A stretch of DNA of 33,135 nt from Aromatoleum toluolicum (GCF_012911005.2 NZ_WTVS01000061.1:1-33135), one strand, 5' to 3'. Shown: positions 22,670 through 31,083, counted from the stretch's first letter. The notes: generated by a model from the letters alone, not told the origin. Numbers and translations are program-made.

Positions 22670-24643
22670 TCAGACCGTTTCCGCACGTGCCGGCAGCGAC
22701 TCTGCCACGAGCTCCGCGACATCGAATACCCGCCTCTCCTCCCCATGTTTGGAGGCGCTGGACGTAAGCATCAGCAGGCAGAACGAACACGAGGTCGCGA
22801 CCTTCGCGGCGCCAGTGTCGACAGCTTCCTGCATGCGCACGTCGTTGATGCGCGCAGTACCACCTTTCCCGCCCCAGTAGTTGCCGCCACCCGCGCCGCA
22901 GCAGAAGCTGTCCTTGCGGTTGCGCGGCATTTCGATGAGCTGGGCGACGGCGCCGAGGGCACGCCGGGGTTCGCTGAGGATGTCGTTGTGGCGGCCGAGG
23001 TAGCAGGGGTCGTGGAAGGTGATCTTCTCGGCGTCGTTGCGCACGACCTTCAGGCGGCCGTCCGTGATCAGCTGGTCGATCAGCACGGAGTGCGGGATGG
23101 TCTGCCAGTCGGCGCCGAGTTCGGGGTAGTAGCGGTCGAAGCTGTTGAAGCAGTGCGCGCACATCGTGATCACTTTCTGGATCTTGCGCTCGCGGAAGTC
23201 TTCGATGTTGGCCTGGGCGATTTCGACGAACTGCATCTCGTCGCCGGCCATCTTGGCCGGGTCGCCGGTGCAGCGCGACTCTGCGAGGATGCCGTAGGAC
23301 ACTCCGGCGGTCTCCAGGATGCGCACCATCGCGCGGGCGACTTCCTGGGCCCGCGGCTCGAAGGCGACGGAGCATCCGATCCAGAGCAGGTATTCGGTCT
23401 TGCCGGCCTCGAAGAAGGGCACATCCAGCCCCTTGCGCCAGTCGTCCGGGTTGGCCGCAGTGCCGACAAAGGGGTGCCCCCGCGATTCGAGGTTGCGGTT
23501 CGCGAGCGCGAGCGTGTCCGGCATTTCCGAGCGGTCCATGACGAAATGGCGGCGGAACTCGAGGATGGTCTCCGCGGGGCTGTTGCTCGCGGGACACTCT
23601 TCCACGCAGGCGGCGCAGGTGGTGCAGTCGAACACCGCCTGCAGACCGATCTCGTCGATCAGCGCGACGTCGTCGAGGCGCCCATTCTCAAGATACGTGG
23701 CGCACGTGGTCATGACCTTCTTCGGCGACAGCGCCTTGCCCGTCTGCGCAGCGGGGCACACTTCCTGGCAGCGGCCGCACCACAGGCAAGCGGAAAAATC
23801 GAGCAGCTTCTTGCGGTCTAGATCGGCGAGCTTGGCAGCACCGAAGGAAATTTCCTCGCCCTCGGGCGGATCGGCGTCGAAGTCGATCGGGGCGAGCGTG
23901 ATGCCGGAGCGCCGCCGCGCGAGCGCCGCGTTCGCGGGCGCAAGCAGCATGTGCGACAGGGGGGTGTGCGCGATCAGGCCGATGAAGGCGACGCCCAGCA
24001 AGGCGTGCAGCCACCACGCGAGATGCGTGGCGACGGCGTGCGGGCCGACGCCGATCTCGCGTAGCCCGCTTGCGAGCACAAGCCCGAGGAATTCACCGCG
24101 GCTCGCGTACTGCGGGTTGGCAAGCCGGAAGGCCTCCGCTGCGAAACCCGCGAGGATAGTGACGAGGAACAGCAGCTCCATCGCGACGAAGCCGCGCCGA
24201 AAGCCTCCGGTGTTGAGCCGTTCGATGCACATCAGGCGCCGCACGACGAAGAACGCGACGCCCGCGAACATCAGGATGCCCGCGAGTTCGCGCCCCAGTT
24301 CCATCACGAGGAAGCCGAAACGCCCCTCATACACGGGCACGCCGACGAAGCTTAGGGCGAAGCCGGCGTGGCCAAGGATTGCCACGACTGCGCCGCCGAA
24401 CATCACGCCGTGCGCGAGGCCCGCGACCGGGCGTTTCTTCAGCCGCGAGGTGAGCAGGCCGCGCGAGGCGAAGGCCCGCAGGTTGAAGCGCTCGCGCCAG
24501 CCGGCCGGCGCAGCGGCACCGGGCAGCGCCCTGCCCTCCGCGATTAGCGCCGCGCGCCGCTTAAGCCCGAGGAGCACGCTCGCCAGCGCGGCGGCCAGCA
24601 GGAGCGCCAGGATCGTGTAATCGAGCGCGGAGATCGCGGACAT
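22670..24643 (-). CDS. Membrane-bound Fe-S oxidoreductase, ETF:(mena)quinone type
   Basis: This 657-residue protein combines an N-terminal membrane domain of about five helices with histidines suitable for haem b (NarI-like), a bis-[4Fe-4S] ferredoxin domain (CLWCGRCQEVCP near residue 284 and CTTCAACVEECP near 343), and a C-terminal heterodisulfide-reductase-type region with CCG motifs (HDPCYLGRHND near 544, CCGAGGG near 581). This layout is that of the membrane Fe-S oxidoreductases found next to electron-transfer flavoprotein genes, thought to carry electrons from acyl-CoA dehydrogenases through ETF to menaquinone or ubiquinone. It is last in the leftward operon etfA, DUF35, thiolase-like and this gene, which supports that role. 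A GlcF-like role is less likely because of the membrane domain. Confidence 0.87.
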   Translation of the reverse strand: MSAISALDYTILALLLAAALASVLLGLKRRAALIAEGRALPGAAAPAGWRERFNLRAFASRGLLTSRLKKRPVAGLAHGVMFGGAVVAILGHAGFALSFVGVPVYEGRFGFLVMELGRELAGILMFAGVAFFVVRRLMCIERLNTGGFRRGFVAMELLFLVTILAGFAAEAFRLANPQYASRGEFLGLVLASGLREIGVGPHAVATHLAWWLHALLGVAFIGLIAHTPLSHMLLAPANAALARRRSGITLAPIDFDADPPEGEEISFGAAKLADLDRKKLLDFSACLWCGRCQEVCPAAQTGKALSPKKVMTTCATYLENGRLDDVALIDEIGLQAVFDCTTCAACVEECPASNSPAETILEFRRHFVMDRSEMPDTLALANRNLESRGHPFVGTAANPDDWRKGLDVPFFEAGKTEYLLWIGCSVAFEPRAQEVARAMVRILETAGVSYGILAESRCTGDPAKMAGDEMQFVEIAQANIEDFRERKIQKVITMCAHCFNSFDRYYPELGADWQTIPHSVLIDQLITDGRLKVVRNDAEKITFHDPCYLGRHNDILSEPRRALGAVAQLIEMPRNRKDSFCCGAGGGNYWGGKGGTARINDVRMQEAVDTGAAKVATSCSFCLLMLTSSASKHGEERRVFDVAELVAESLPARAETV

Positions 24644-24667
24644 GGTCGGGGCCCCGGTGAGTTTGGG

Positions 24668-25861
24668 TCAGCGCTTGAGGATTGCGGCGGTCGCGTTGCC
24701 GCCCAGGCCGTTGGTCTGGGCGAGCCCGACCTTCGCGTCCGGCACCTGCCGCCCGCCGGCCTGGCCGCGCAGCTGCCAGGTGAGTTCGGCGATCTGGAAG
24801 ACGCCCATCGCCGTCGTCGCCTCGCCGAAGGACACGAATCCGCCCGAGGGATTGATCGGCATTCTGCCGGTGGGGGCAGTCTCCCCCGCCTCCAGCAGGC
24901 GCTCGGCCTCGCCGGGTTCGCACAGCCCCCATTCCTCGGGGAAGGCGAGCTCGTAGTAGCAGGTGTTGTCCTGCAGCTCGGTGAAGCTGATGTCGCGGGG
25001 GCCGATGCCGGAGCGCTCGAAGGCCTTCATGACCGCGGACTTCGCCTCGGTGTGGAAGCTCGGGCCGGAGGGAACCGGGCCGGCGAGGCTGCGCGGCAGG
25101 GCGTCGTCGAAGCCAATGGTGGCGACGGCGCTTGTTGCGACCGTGATCGGTTTCGATGTGAAGCGGCGCGCCATCTCCTTCGAGCAGATCACCGCCGCGG
25201 CGGCGCCGTTCGACACCGGGCAGATCTCGAACAGGCGCAGCGGATTGCTGACGTAGGGCGACGCGAGCACCTCGTCGAGCGACACGGCCTTCTGGAAGCG
25301 CGCGAAGGGATTGCTCTCGGAGCACTTGCGGGCCTTCACGGTGACCTTGGCCATCTGTTCCTCGGTCGTGCCGAAATCGAACATGCGGCGGCGCGCGAGG
25401 GTCGCCCAGAAGGCGGGGCCGGGCATGCCGACGCAGCGCTGACGCAGATATTCGGGATCATTCGCGTCCTCGACGCCGGAGGTCTGGATCATGCCCTTCG
25501 GCATCACCTCGCCGCCGACCACCAGCACGACGTCGTGGATGCCACCGGCGACCAGCGAATAGCCGATGTTGAACGCATTGCCCCCGGCAGCGCAGCCGGC
25601 CGAGAGGTTGTACACGGGGATGCCGGTGCAGCCGAGGTCCTCGACGATGTCGTTGCCGTTGAGGCCCCAGCCCTTGCCGCCGGAAAAGCGCGAACTCGCC
25701 GCCGAAACGGCCTGCACCTGCTTCCACGACACGCCGGCGTCCTTCATCGCCATGTCGACCGCATGGCGGCACAGCTCGGTGACGGACTTCTCACCCACGA
25801 TCGCATCGCCGGTCTTGCCGAAACGATGCATCCCTACTCCCAGAACGACGACTTCCTGCAT
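24668..25861 (-). CDS. Thiolase-superfamily protein, SCPx/Ltp type, probable aldolase or altered thiolase
   Basis: This 397-residue protein has the thiolase fold and aligns with SCP2-thiolase/lipid-transfer proteins, for example in ELTWQLRGQAGGRQVP and MPINPSGG. The nucleophile-position cysteine C90 is kept in SAGCAAGGNAF. Other canonical residues are not: the histidine of the HDCF motif is Q297 (ELQDNTCYYEL), the GHP motif is GEA (346-348), and the C-terminal QHN before GLGG is AQT. Tyrosines Y302 and Y303 lie where the lost histidine motif was. Ltp2, the steroid side-chain aldolase, is a thiolase homologue repurposed in this way and needs a DUF35 partner; a DUF35 gene is directly upstream. 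The start at 25861 has a GGGGGAAAC site. Confidence 0.85.
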   Translation of the reverse strand: MQEVVVLGVGMHRFGKTGDAIVGEKSVTELCRHAVDMAMKDAGVSWKQVQAVSAASSRFSGGKGWGLNGNDIVEDLGCTGIPVYNLSAGCAAGGNAFNIGYSLVAGGIHDVVLVVGGEVMPKGMIQTSGVEDANDPEYLRQRCVGMPGPAFWATLARRRMFDFGTTEEQMAKVTVKARKCSESNPFARFQKAVSLDEVLASPYVSNPLRLFEICPVSNGAAAAVICSKEMARRFTSKPITVATSAVATIGFDDALPRSLAGPVPSGPSFHTEAKSAVMKAFERSGIGPRDISFTELQDNTCYYELAFPEEWGLCEPGEAERLLEAGETAPTGRMPINPSGGFVSFGEATTAMGVFQIAELTWQLRGQAGGRQVPDAKVGLAQTNGLGGNATAAILKR

Positions 25862-25875
25862 GTTTCCCCCGGGGC

Positions 25876-26325
25876 TCAGAGCAGTTTGAATTTCCACGAC
25901 GTGAAGGCCTTGCCGTCCTCGTGATGGATGGGTTCGATCACGAGCCGGACGCGCGCGCCGACCCGCATGACCTCGACGGGATCGACCATCTGCCCGACCA
26001 CCCGCAGGCCGCTGTCGAGATCCACGACCCCGATCGCGTACGGTACAAAGGGCTTGTCATAGCGGTGGGGCAGCGGCGGCGGGAAGTCCGCGACCGAATA
26101 GCTCCACAACCTGCCCTCGCCCCCGAAGGTGCAGGGCACGATCTTCGATTCCTCGCAGGCCGGATTGCGGCATGTGGCCACCCGCGGGAAGTAGGGTGTG
26201 TTGCAGCAGGTGCAGCGGGCGCCATGCAGGCGCGCGCCCTCCTCTTCCGAAAACAGCCCCGGGACGCAGGGTTCGCGCAGCGCGGCCGTGTTGGCAAGCT
26301 CATTCATCGTGTCGCGCTCCGTCAT
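25876..26325 (-). CDS. DUF35/OB-fold protein with zinc ribbon, partner of the thiolase-like protein
   Basis: This is a protein of about 149 residues with an N-terminal rubredoxin-like zinc ribbon (C38, C41, C52 and C57 in the CxxC and CxxxxC arrangement) and a C-terminal OB-fold (DUF35), seen in [14 protein letters not shown] and the [12 protein letters not shown] strand. Such proteins bind thiolase-superfamily enzymes; in the steroid pathway the same domain is fused to ChsH2 and is required by the Ltp2 aldolase. Here it is a separate gene 14 bases upstream of the thiolase-like gene. Its ATG at 26325 overlaps the etfA stop (ATGA); an in-frame ATG at 26307 with a GGAG site is also possible. 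Confidence 0.88.
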   Translation of the reverse strand: MTERDTMNELANTAALREPCVPGLFSEEEGARLHGARCTCCNTPYFPRVATCRNPACEESKIVPCTFGGEGRLWSYSVADFPPPLPHRYDKPFVPYAIGVVDLDSGLRVVGQMVDPVEVMRVGARVRLVIEPIHHEDGKAFTSWKFKLL

Positions 26326-27278
26326 GCCTTCGCGGCCTTGATGAGTTCGGGCAGGATCTCCAGGCAGTCGCCCACGACCCCGTAATGCGCGTAGCGGAAG
26401 ATCGAGGCGTCGGCATCCTTGTTGATCGCGACGATGGTCTTCGCCGCGGAGCAGCCGGCCATGTGCTGGCTGGCGCCGGAGATGCCGACGGCGACATACA
26501 GCGCCGGGCGCGTGATCTTGCCTGTGAGGCCGACCTGGTGCGACGAGTCGATCCAGCCGTCATCGACGATGGCGCGCGAACCGCCCCACATGCCGCCGAG
26601 GGCTGCCGCCATATCCTTTACCATCTCGAAGTTCTCCTTGCTGCCGAGACCGCGACCGCCCGAGACGATGATCTGGGCATCCTCGAGGCGCGCTTCGGCA
26701 ACCTGCGGCGCGGAGATCACTTCGAAGCGCTCGGCGACGGCGCCCGTATTGAGCGCGACCGTGTACTGCACGACGGCCGTGGGTACGGCGGCAGGCGCTG
26801 CGACGATCGAGGTGGTCGTCACCGACAGCACTGCGACCGGCGCCGTCAGCGCGTAGACCGCATGCGTATCGCCACCGAAGGCCGTCGCCGTCACGTGCAG
26901 GCCGCTGCCGGCCGGCTCCGCGTCGAACACGTTGGCGACCACCGGCACACCCAGTCGGCCCGCGAGGCGCGCCGCGATGACGCGGGATTCAGCGCCCTGA
27001 TTGAACAGGACGATGCGCGGTGCGGTGCTGCTGCAGTAGGCGGCGAGGGTTGCGACCAGCGCATCCGGTCCGGACGGCGACGCAGCGACTCCCTCGATGC
27101 GGTCGAGGCGATTCACGCCGGAGCGGGCGGCCGCTTCGGTTGCCGCGCCCGCGGCGCCGCCGAGCACCAGCCAGCGCAATTCCACGCCGGTCGAGCCCGC
27201 CAGTTTGCGTGCGAGCGTCAGCGCCTCTTCGGTACCGCCGTCGATGGCATCACCCCAGGAACACAGCACAACGGCCAT
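26322..27278 (-). CDS. etfA: Electron transfer flavoprotein alpha subunit
   Basis: This is a 318-residue ETF alpha subunit, which binds FAD and passes electrons from acyl-CoA dehydrogenases to a membrane quinone reductase. The C-terminal FAD domain is typical: [12 protein letters not shown] (206-217), QVGLTGK (248-254), [11 protein letters not shown] (265-275), AINKD (284-288) and the closing [15 protein letters not shown]. The start at 27278 has an AAGGAG site 8 bases upstream. It is the first gene of the leftward operon. No etfB is visible beside it, which is unusual because the two subunits normally form a heterodimer and are encoded together. Confidence 0.93.
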   Translation of the reverse strand: MAVVLCSWGDAIDGGTEEALTLARKLAGSTGVELRWLVLGGAAGAATEAAARSGVNRLDRIEGVAASPSGPDALVATLAAYCSSTAPRIVLFNQGAESRVIAARLAGRLGVPVVANVFDAEPAGSGLHVTATAFGGDTHAVYALTAPVAVLSVTTTSIVAAPAAVPTAVVQYTVALNTGAVAERFEVISAPQVAEARLEDAQIIVSGGRGLGSKENFEMVKDMAAALGGMWGGSRAIVDDGWIDSSHQVGLTGKITRPALYVAVGISGASQHMAGCSAAKTIVAINKDADASIFRYAHYGVVGDCLEILPELIKAAKA

Positions 27279-27700
27279 AGCGAGTACTCCTTGTTCAGTG
27301 CGACGAATTGATCGAGCGGGCATCCGGCTGAGGCGGCAATTTCTCCGTGCGACCGCTTTGCGCCGAATTTACGACGCAGCCCGGATCCCGATTCCTGAAT
27401 CCAGTCTAATTGCCCCGCTTTTGTCGCACTGCGCCGCTTCGAATCAGAAGGGGACTTTGCCAATTCATTTCCGGCCAGCCCGAAACCCTTGTTCCGCAAG
27501 GCATTGCGCGACCGAAGAATGGGGCGTGGCGGGATGGCCGGCGCGGACATGGCCTTATCTGACATTCCTGCGGCCACTTCGGAACTGCCGCCGGACAACA
27601 CCGCCGGAAATCGGAATCTAGAATCGGCTCAACGATTCGCGGCATAGGGCAATTGCCGATTTGCCGGCCGTCTTGATTAATTCCTGATGCGGGGACAGAC
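27279..27700. promoter_or_regulatory. 422-base divergent control region of the acyl-CoA cluster
   Basis: This non-coding region drives etfA leftward and the acyl-CoA dehydrogenase 1 gene rightward. It is AT-richer than the flanking genes. It contains the inverted repeat GATTC-CT-GAATC (27390-27401), a direct GAATC-TA-GAATC pair near 27615-27626, and the perfect palindrome GGCAATTGCC (27648-27657), which lies about 43 bases before the dehydrogenase start and could overlap its promoter. The dehydrogenase has a GGGGA ribosome site. No regulator gene is in the window; a TetR-type repressor would be typical of such clusters, but that is a guess. Confidence 0.55.
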
Positions 27701-28882
27701 ATGGATTTTGAGTTTTCCGAAAAAGAATGCGAATTCCTGCGTGAAGTCGATCAATTTCTGAAGGAAAACCATGACCCGAAAGTCATGGACGTCACCCGCG
27801 AAAACATGGCGCAGGTGTGTGATACGCCGGAGCGCCGCGCCTTCATGAAGAAAGTGGCCAAAAAAGGCTGGCTCGGCATCACCTGGCCGAAGGAATATGG
27901 CGGGCAGGAAGGCGAAGGCTTTTTCGAATACCTGCTGAATGAAAAGCTCTCTTCAGTGGGTGCGCCGCAGATCGGCAAGGGCGTCGGCATCATCGGCAAG
28001 ACGCTGATCAACGTCGGCTCGGAAAAGCTGAAACGCGAATTCCTGCCGCAGATCCTCGACGCGAAGATCGAATTCGCCGTCGGTTATTCGGAACCCTCCG
28101 CCGGCTCCGACGCGGCGGCGATGCGCCTGAAGGCCGAGCGCAAGGGCGACGGCTGGCTGCTCAACGGCCAGAAGGTGTTCACCACCTCCGCGCACTTTGC
28201 CGACTGGTACTGGGTTGGCGCGCGCACCGATCCGGACGCCCCCAAGCACCACGGCATCAGCCTCTTCCTCGTGCGCATGGACGACCCGGGCCTCACCATC
28301 CACCCGATGTACACGATGGGCAACGAGCGCACCAATGCAGTGTTCTTCGACAACGTGTTCGTGCATGACGACTACCGTGTCGGCGAGCTCAACAAGGGCT
28401 TCCAGTACATCGCCGAGGCGCTCGACATCGAACGCTTCAGCATGTTCACGTTCGCGCCGATCCGGGGGCGCATGGAAGTGCTGGCCGACTACGTGAAGAC
28501 GGCGAAGCGCGACGGCAAGCCGCTCAAGGACGACGCGGTGGTGCGTCACAAGCTCGCCGAGCTGGCGACCGAGTGCGAGGTTGCGCGGGTGCTCGGCGTG
28601 AAGTTCGTCGATGCCGCGATCAACAGCAACAAGACGCCGACCGTCGAGGCCTCCCAATACAAACTGTACGCGACCGAGCTGTCGCGGCGCCTCGCCGATG
28701 CGACGATGGACATCGTCGGCCCCGGCGGGCAGCTCGCGCTACACACCGAGGACGCGCCCCTCAAGGGCCGCGGGGAGAGCTGCTACACCTACACGGTGAT
28801 CGACACCATCGGCGGCGGCTCGTCGCAGGTGCAGCGCAACATCATCGCCAAGCGCAAGCTCGACCTGCCGAAGAACTTCTGA
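27701..28882 (+). CDS. Acyl-CoA dehydrogenase, catalytic-type subunit of a probable heteromer
   Basis: This is a 393-residue acyl-CoA dehydrogenase. It keeps the FAD/substrate motif VGYSEPSAGSDAAAM (near residues 127-141), the catalytic-glutamate position E244 in EALDIERFSMF, and the C-terminal GGGSSQVQRNIIAKRKLDLP. It lacks the usual RxQFGxPIxxFQ segment, which reads DGKPLKDDAVVRHKLAEL instead. The second dehydrogenase gene of this operon has the opposite set of motifs, so the two probably form an alpha2-beta2 enzyme like ChsE1-ChsE2, oxidising an alpha-branched acyl-CoA. It is first in the rightward operon and is followed after 13 bases by the racemase-like gene. Confidence 0.9.
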   Translation: MDFEFSEKECEFLREVDQFLKENHDPKVMDVTRENMAQVCDTPERRAFMKKVAKKGWLGITWPKEYGGQEGEGFFEYLLNEKLSSVGAPQIGKGVGIIGKTLINVGSEKLKREFLPQILDAKIEFAVGYSEPSAGSDAAAMRLKAERKGDGWLLNGQKVFTTSAHFADWYWVGARTDPDAPKHHGISLFLVRMDDPGLTIHPMYTMGNERTNAVFFDNVFVHDDYRVGELNKGFQYIAEALDIERFSMFTFAPIRGRMEVLADYVKTAKRDGKPLKDDAVVRHKLAELATECEVARVLGVKFVDAAINSNKTPTVEASQYKLYATELSRRLADATMDIVGPGGQLALHTEDAPLKGRGESCYTYTVIDTIGGGSSQVQRNIIAKRKLDLPKNF

Positions 28883-28895
28883 CGGAACGGGCGCG

Positions 28896-30056
28896 ATGAA
28901 CCTCCTCGACGGTTACACCGTTCTCGATTTGGCCAGCGTCGGCCCGGCGGCGCGCGCCTCGCGCATCCTTGCGGACTTCGGCATGCGCATCATCAAGGTC
29001 GCGCCGGTCGCGGCCAAGGGCGCGAAGCAGGTCGATCCCGTCTTCCATGCGTACGGCGCCGGGCGCGGCACGCGCAAGATCCGCCTCGACCTCAAGTCCG
29101 ACGCCGGACGCGACACCCTGCTGCGTCTGGCCGAGCAGGCGGACGTGGTGATCGAAAGCTACCGTCCCGGCGTCGCGGCGCGGCTCGGCGTGGGTTATGC
29201 CGACATCGCCGCGCACAATCCGAAGATCATCTACTGCTCGACCAGCGGCTACGGCCAGGACGGCCCCTGCGCGCAGTGGGTCGGGCACGACATCAATTAC
29301 CTGGCGATGTCCGGTTTCCTCGCCTGCAGCGGGCGCGACGGCGAAGGCCGCCCTGCCCTGCCTGGCGCGACGCTCGCCGACGGCGCGGGCGGCGGCATGC
29401 ACGCGGCACAGTCCATCCTCGCGGCGCTGCTGCGCCGGGAGCGCACCGGCGAAGGCGCCTGCCTCGACGTGGCGATCACCGACGGCGTGCTGAACCTGAT
29501 GTCGCTGTACCTCGACCAGTACCTCGCGACCGGCGAAGGCACTGACCCCGGCTCGGGCGTGCTGACGGGCAAGTACGCCTGGTACGGCGTGTATGCGACG
29601 GGCGACGGGCGGCACATCGCGGTGGGCGCGATCGAAGGCCACTTCTTCCGCAACCTGTGCCGCCTGCTCGAACTCGAAGCCTTCGCCGACCACCAGTACG
29701 ACGAGGCGCAGCAGGACGCGATGCGCGCAGCCTTCGCGGCGCGCTTCCTCACCCGCAGCCGCGACGAATGGGTCGCGCTGCTGGCCGGGGCCGACACCTG
29801 CGTCGCGCCGGTGCTCGCGATTCCCGAAGTGGCCGCGCACCCGCAGTTCCGCGAGCGCAAGGCCTTCATGGCGGCCGAGCATCCGCGCCGCGGCGCCTTC
29901 GAACAGCTCGCGCCGGTGCTCGCGGGCGGCGAGCGCAAGCAGCCGGTCCACCACGTCGCAGCACCCGGCCATACCGACACCGACGCGATTCTCGCCGAAG
30001 CGGGCTTCCCCGCCGGCCAGATCGCCGAACTGCGCGCAGCGGGGTGCATCGAATGA
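28896..30056 (+). CDS. Alpha-methylacyl-CoA racemase-like protein (CaiB/BaiF superfamily)
   Basis: This 386-residue family III CoA-transferase-fold protein has racemase hallmarks: VGHDINYLAMSG with H131, ATLADGAGGG with D162, and AVGAIEGHFF with E247. These match in spacing and context the catalytic His, Asp and Glu of the mycobacterial racemase MCR (126, 156, 241). Alpha-methylacyl-CoA racemases convert (2R)- to (2S)-methyl-branched acyl-CoA so that stereospecific dehydrogenases can act, as in isoprenoid and sterol side-chain degradation. A CoA-transferase role cannot be excluded because the fold is shared and the same Asp can form the anhydride. The stop overlaps the next start (ATGA), indicating coupled translation. 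Confidence 0.85.
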   Translation: MNLLDGYTVLDLASVGPAARASRILADFGMRIIKVAPVAAKGAKQVDPVFHAYGAGRGTRKIRLDLKSDAGRDTLLRLAEQADVVIESYRPGVAARLGVGYADIAAHNPKIIYCSTSGYGQDGPCAQWVGHDINYLAMSGFLACSGRDGEGRPALPGATLADGAGGGMHAAQSILAALLRRERTGEGACLDVAITDGVLNLMSLYLDQYLATGEGTDPGSGVLTGKYAWYGVYATGDGRHIAVGAIEGHFFRNLCRLLELEAFADHQYDEAQQDAMRAAFAARFLTRSRDEWVALLAGADTCVAPVLAIPEVAAHPQFRERKAFMAAEHPRRGAFEQLAPVLAGGERKQPVHHVAAPGHTDTDAILAEAGFPAGQIAELRAAGCIE

Positions 30057-30598
30057 GTGCACGCGATCCGCAAGCCAGCCGCAACGCCACGGACCTGCCC
30101 GACGAGGCGCAGCGCATGATCGACACGCCGCTCTACGAAGAGCCCGGCGAGTTCCCGATCGAGATGGGCTACGTATACAACACCTGCGCGGCCGTGCAGA
30201 ACGGCAACCCGATCTTCTGGGATCCGGCCGTCGCCGAGGCCGTCACCGGCGGCCCGATCGCGCCGCCGACGATGATGTCGGTGTGGTTCCGCCCGCATTA
30301 CTGGGCGCCGGGGGCGACTGGCGAGCGCAAGGCGCTGCAGACGCATTTCGACCTCAAGCAGATCCTCGATTTGCCCGAGGCGGTCGTCGCCAGCAACGAA
30401 GCCGTGTTCGGCGAACCCGTCCGCCCCGGCGATCGCCTCACGACGCGCCAGATCGTGCGCAGCATCGGCCCCCTCAAACAGACGAAGCTGGGCATCGGGC
30501 GATTCTGGACAATCGACGTCGAAACCACCAACCAGCATGGCGAATGGGTCGGCACCGAGATCTACACCATGCTGGGCTACCGGAGGCCGGAGCAATGA
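30053..30598 (+). CDS. MaoC-fold hydratase subunit lacking catalytic residues (ChsH2-N-like)
   Basis: This 181-residue single hot-dog-domain protein of the FAS1-like dehydratase/MaoC N-terminal group carries the substrate-tunnel motif GGPIAPPTMM. At the place of the hydratase dyad (GDxNPxH) it reads QNGNPIFWD: the catalytic aspartate is replaced by N50 (or a neighbour) and the histidine by F55. In ChsH1-ChsH2, the steroid side-chain hydratase, one MaoC subunit supplies the catalytic dyad and the other does not. Here the next gene has the intact dyad, so the two probably form one enzyme. Both its start and stop overlap neighbouring genes by 4 bases. Confidence 0.85.
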   Translation: MSARDPQASRNATDLPDEAQRMIDTPLYEEPGEFPIEMGYVYNTCAAVQNGNPIFWDPAVAEAVTGGPIAPPTMMSVWFRPHYWAPGATGERKALQTHFDLKQILDLPEAVVASNEAVFGEPVRPGDRLTTRQIVRSIGPLKQTKLGIGRFWTIDVETTNQHGEWVGTEIYTMLGYRRPEQ

Positions 30599-31083
30599 GC
30601 GCGACTGAGGTGTGCGGCATCACTGCCGCCGACATCGCCGAAGGCCAGGAAATGCCCGCGCTGCGCCACCCCGTGAGCGTGACGACCATCGTGCTCGGTG
30701 CGCTGGCGAGCCGCGACTGGCGGCCGATGCACCATGACAAGGACTTCGCGGTCGAGCGCAACGGCGTGAAGAACATCTTCATCAACACGCCCAACAACGC
30801 CGCCTGGTTCGAGCGCTACATCACCGACTGGACCGGCCCGAAAGGCCGCCTCGGTCGCCTGCGCTTCGAGATGAAGAAATCCGTCTTCCCCGGCGACGAG
30901 ATGTGCTTTTCCGGGGTCGTGCGCAAGCTCGCCGCTGATGCCGCCGGATGCCACTGGGCCGACCTGGAGTTGACGATCTCCGTCGACGGCGAAGTGCGCA
31001 CAACCGGCCGCGCACGCGTCGCCATTCCCACCGACCCTGCCGACAACCCCTGGACCCGCAAGGGCGATCGCTGGCTGCCGTAA
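30595..31083 (+). CDS. MaoC-fold hydratase catalytic subunit (ChsH1-like)
   Basis: This 162-residue hot-dog-fold protein has the R-type enoyl-CoA hydratase dyad intact: ASRDWRPMHHDKDFA gives D41 and H46 in the D-x4-H spacing. The following NIFINTPNNAAWFERYITDWTGP and SVFPGDEM strands match ChsH1-type proteins. It would add water to an alpha,beta-unsaturated branched acyl-CoA together with the preceding subunit. Its ATG overlaps the previous stop (ATGA). The 56-base gap to the next gene shows no terminator. Confidence 0.87.
   Translation: MSATEVCGITAADIAEGQEMPALRHPVSVTTIVLGALASRDWRPMHHDKDFAVERNGVKNIFINTPNNAAWFERYITDWTGPKGRLGRLRFEMKKSVFPGDEMCFSGVVRKLAADAAGCHWADLELTISVDGEVRTTGRARVAIPTDPADNPWTRKGDRWLP

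Noticed and set aside
22447-22746. Reverse frame of 99 codons ending in a TYVLFVQTREPLEDNYPR tail
   Set aside because: Half of it overlaps the end of the Fe-S oxidoreductase gene in another frame. The tail alone is too short to support a gene, though it could be a relic.
22670-24643. Fe-S protein as glycolate oxidase GlcF or heterodisulfide reductase subunit D
   Set aside because: The N-terminal multi-helix membrane domain and the neighbouring etfA fit the ETF:quinone oxidoreductase type better.
28896-30056. Plain CoA-transferase annotation
   Set aside because: The His, Asp and Glu triad and the GHDINYLA motif fit alpha-methylacyl-CoA racemase better; CoA transfer is kept only as an alternative.
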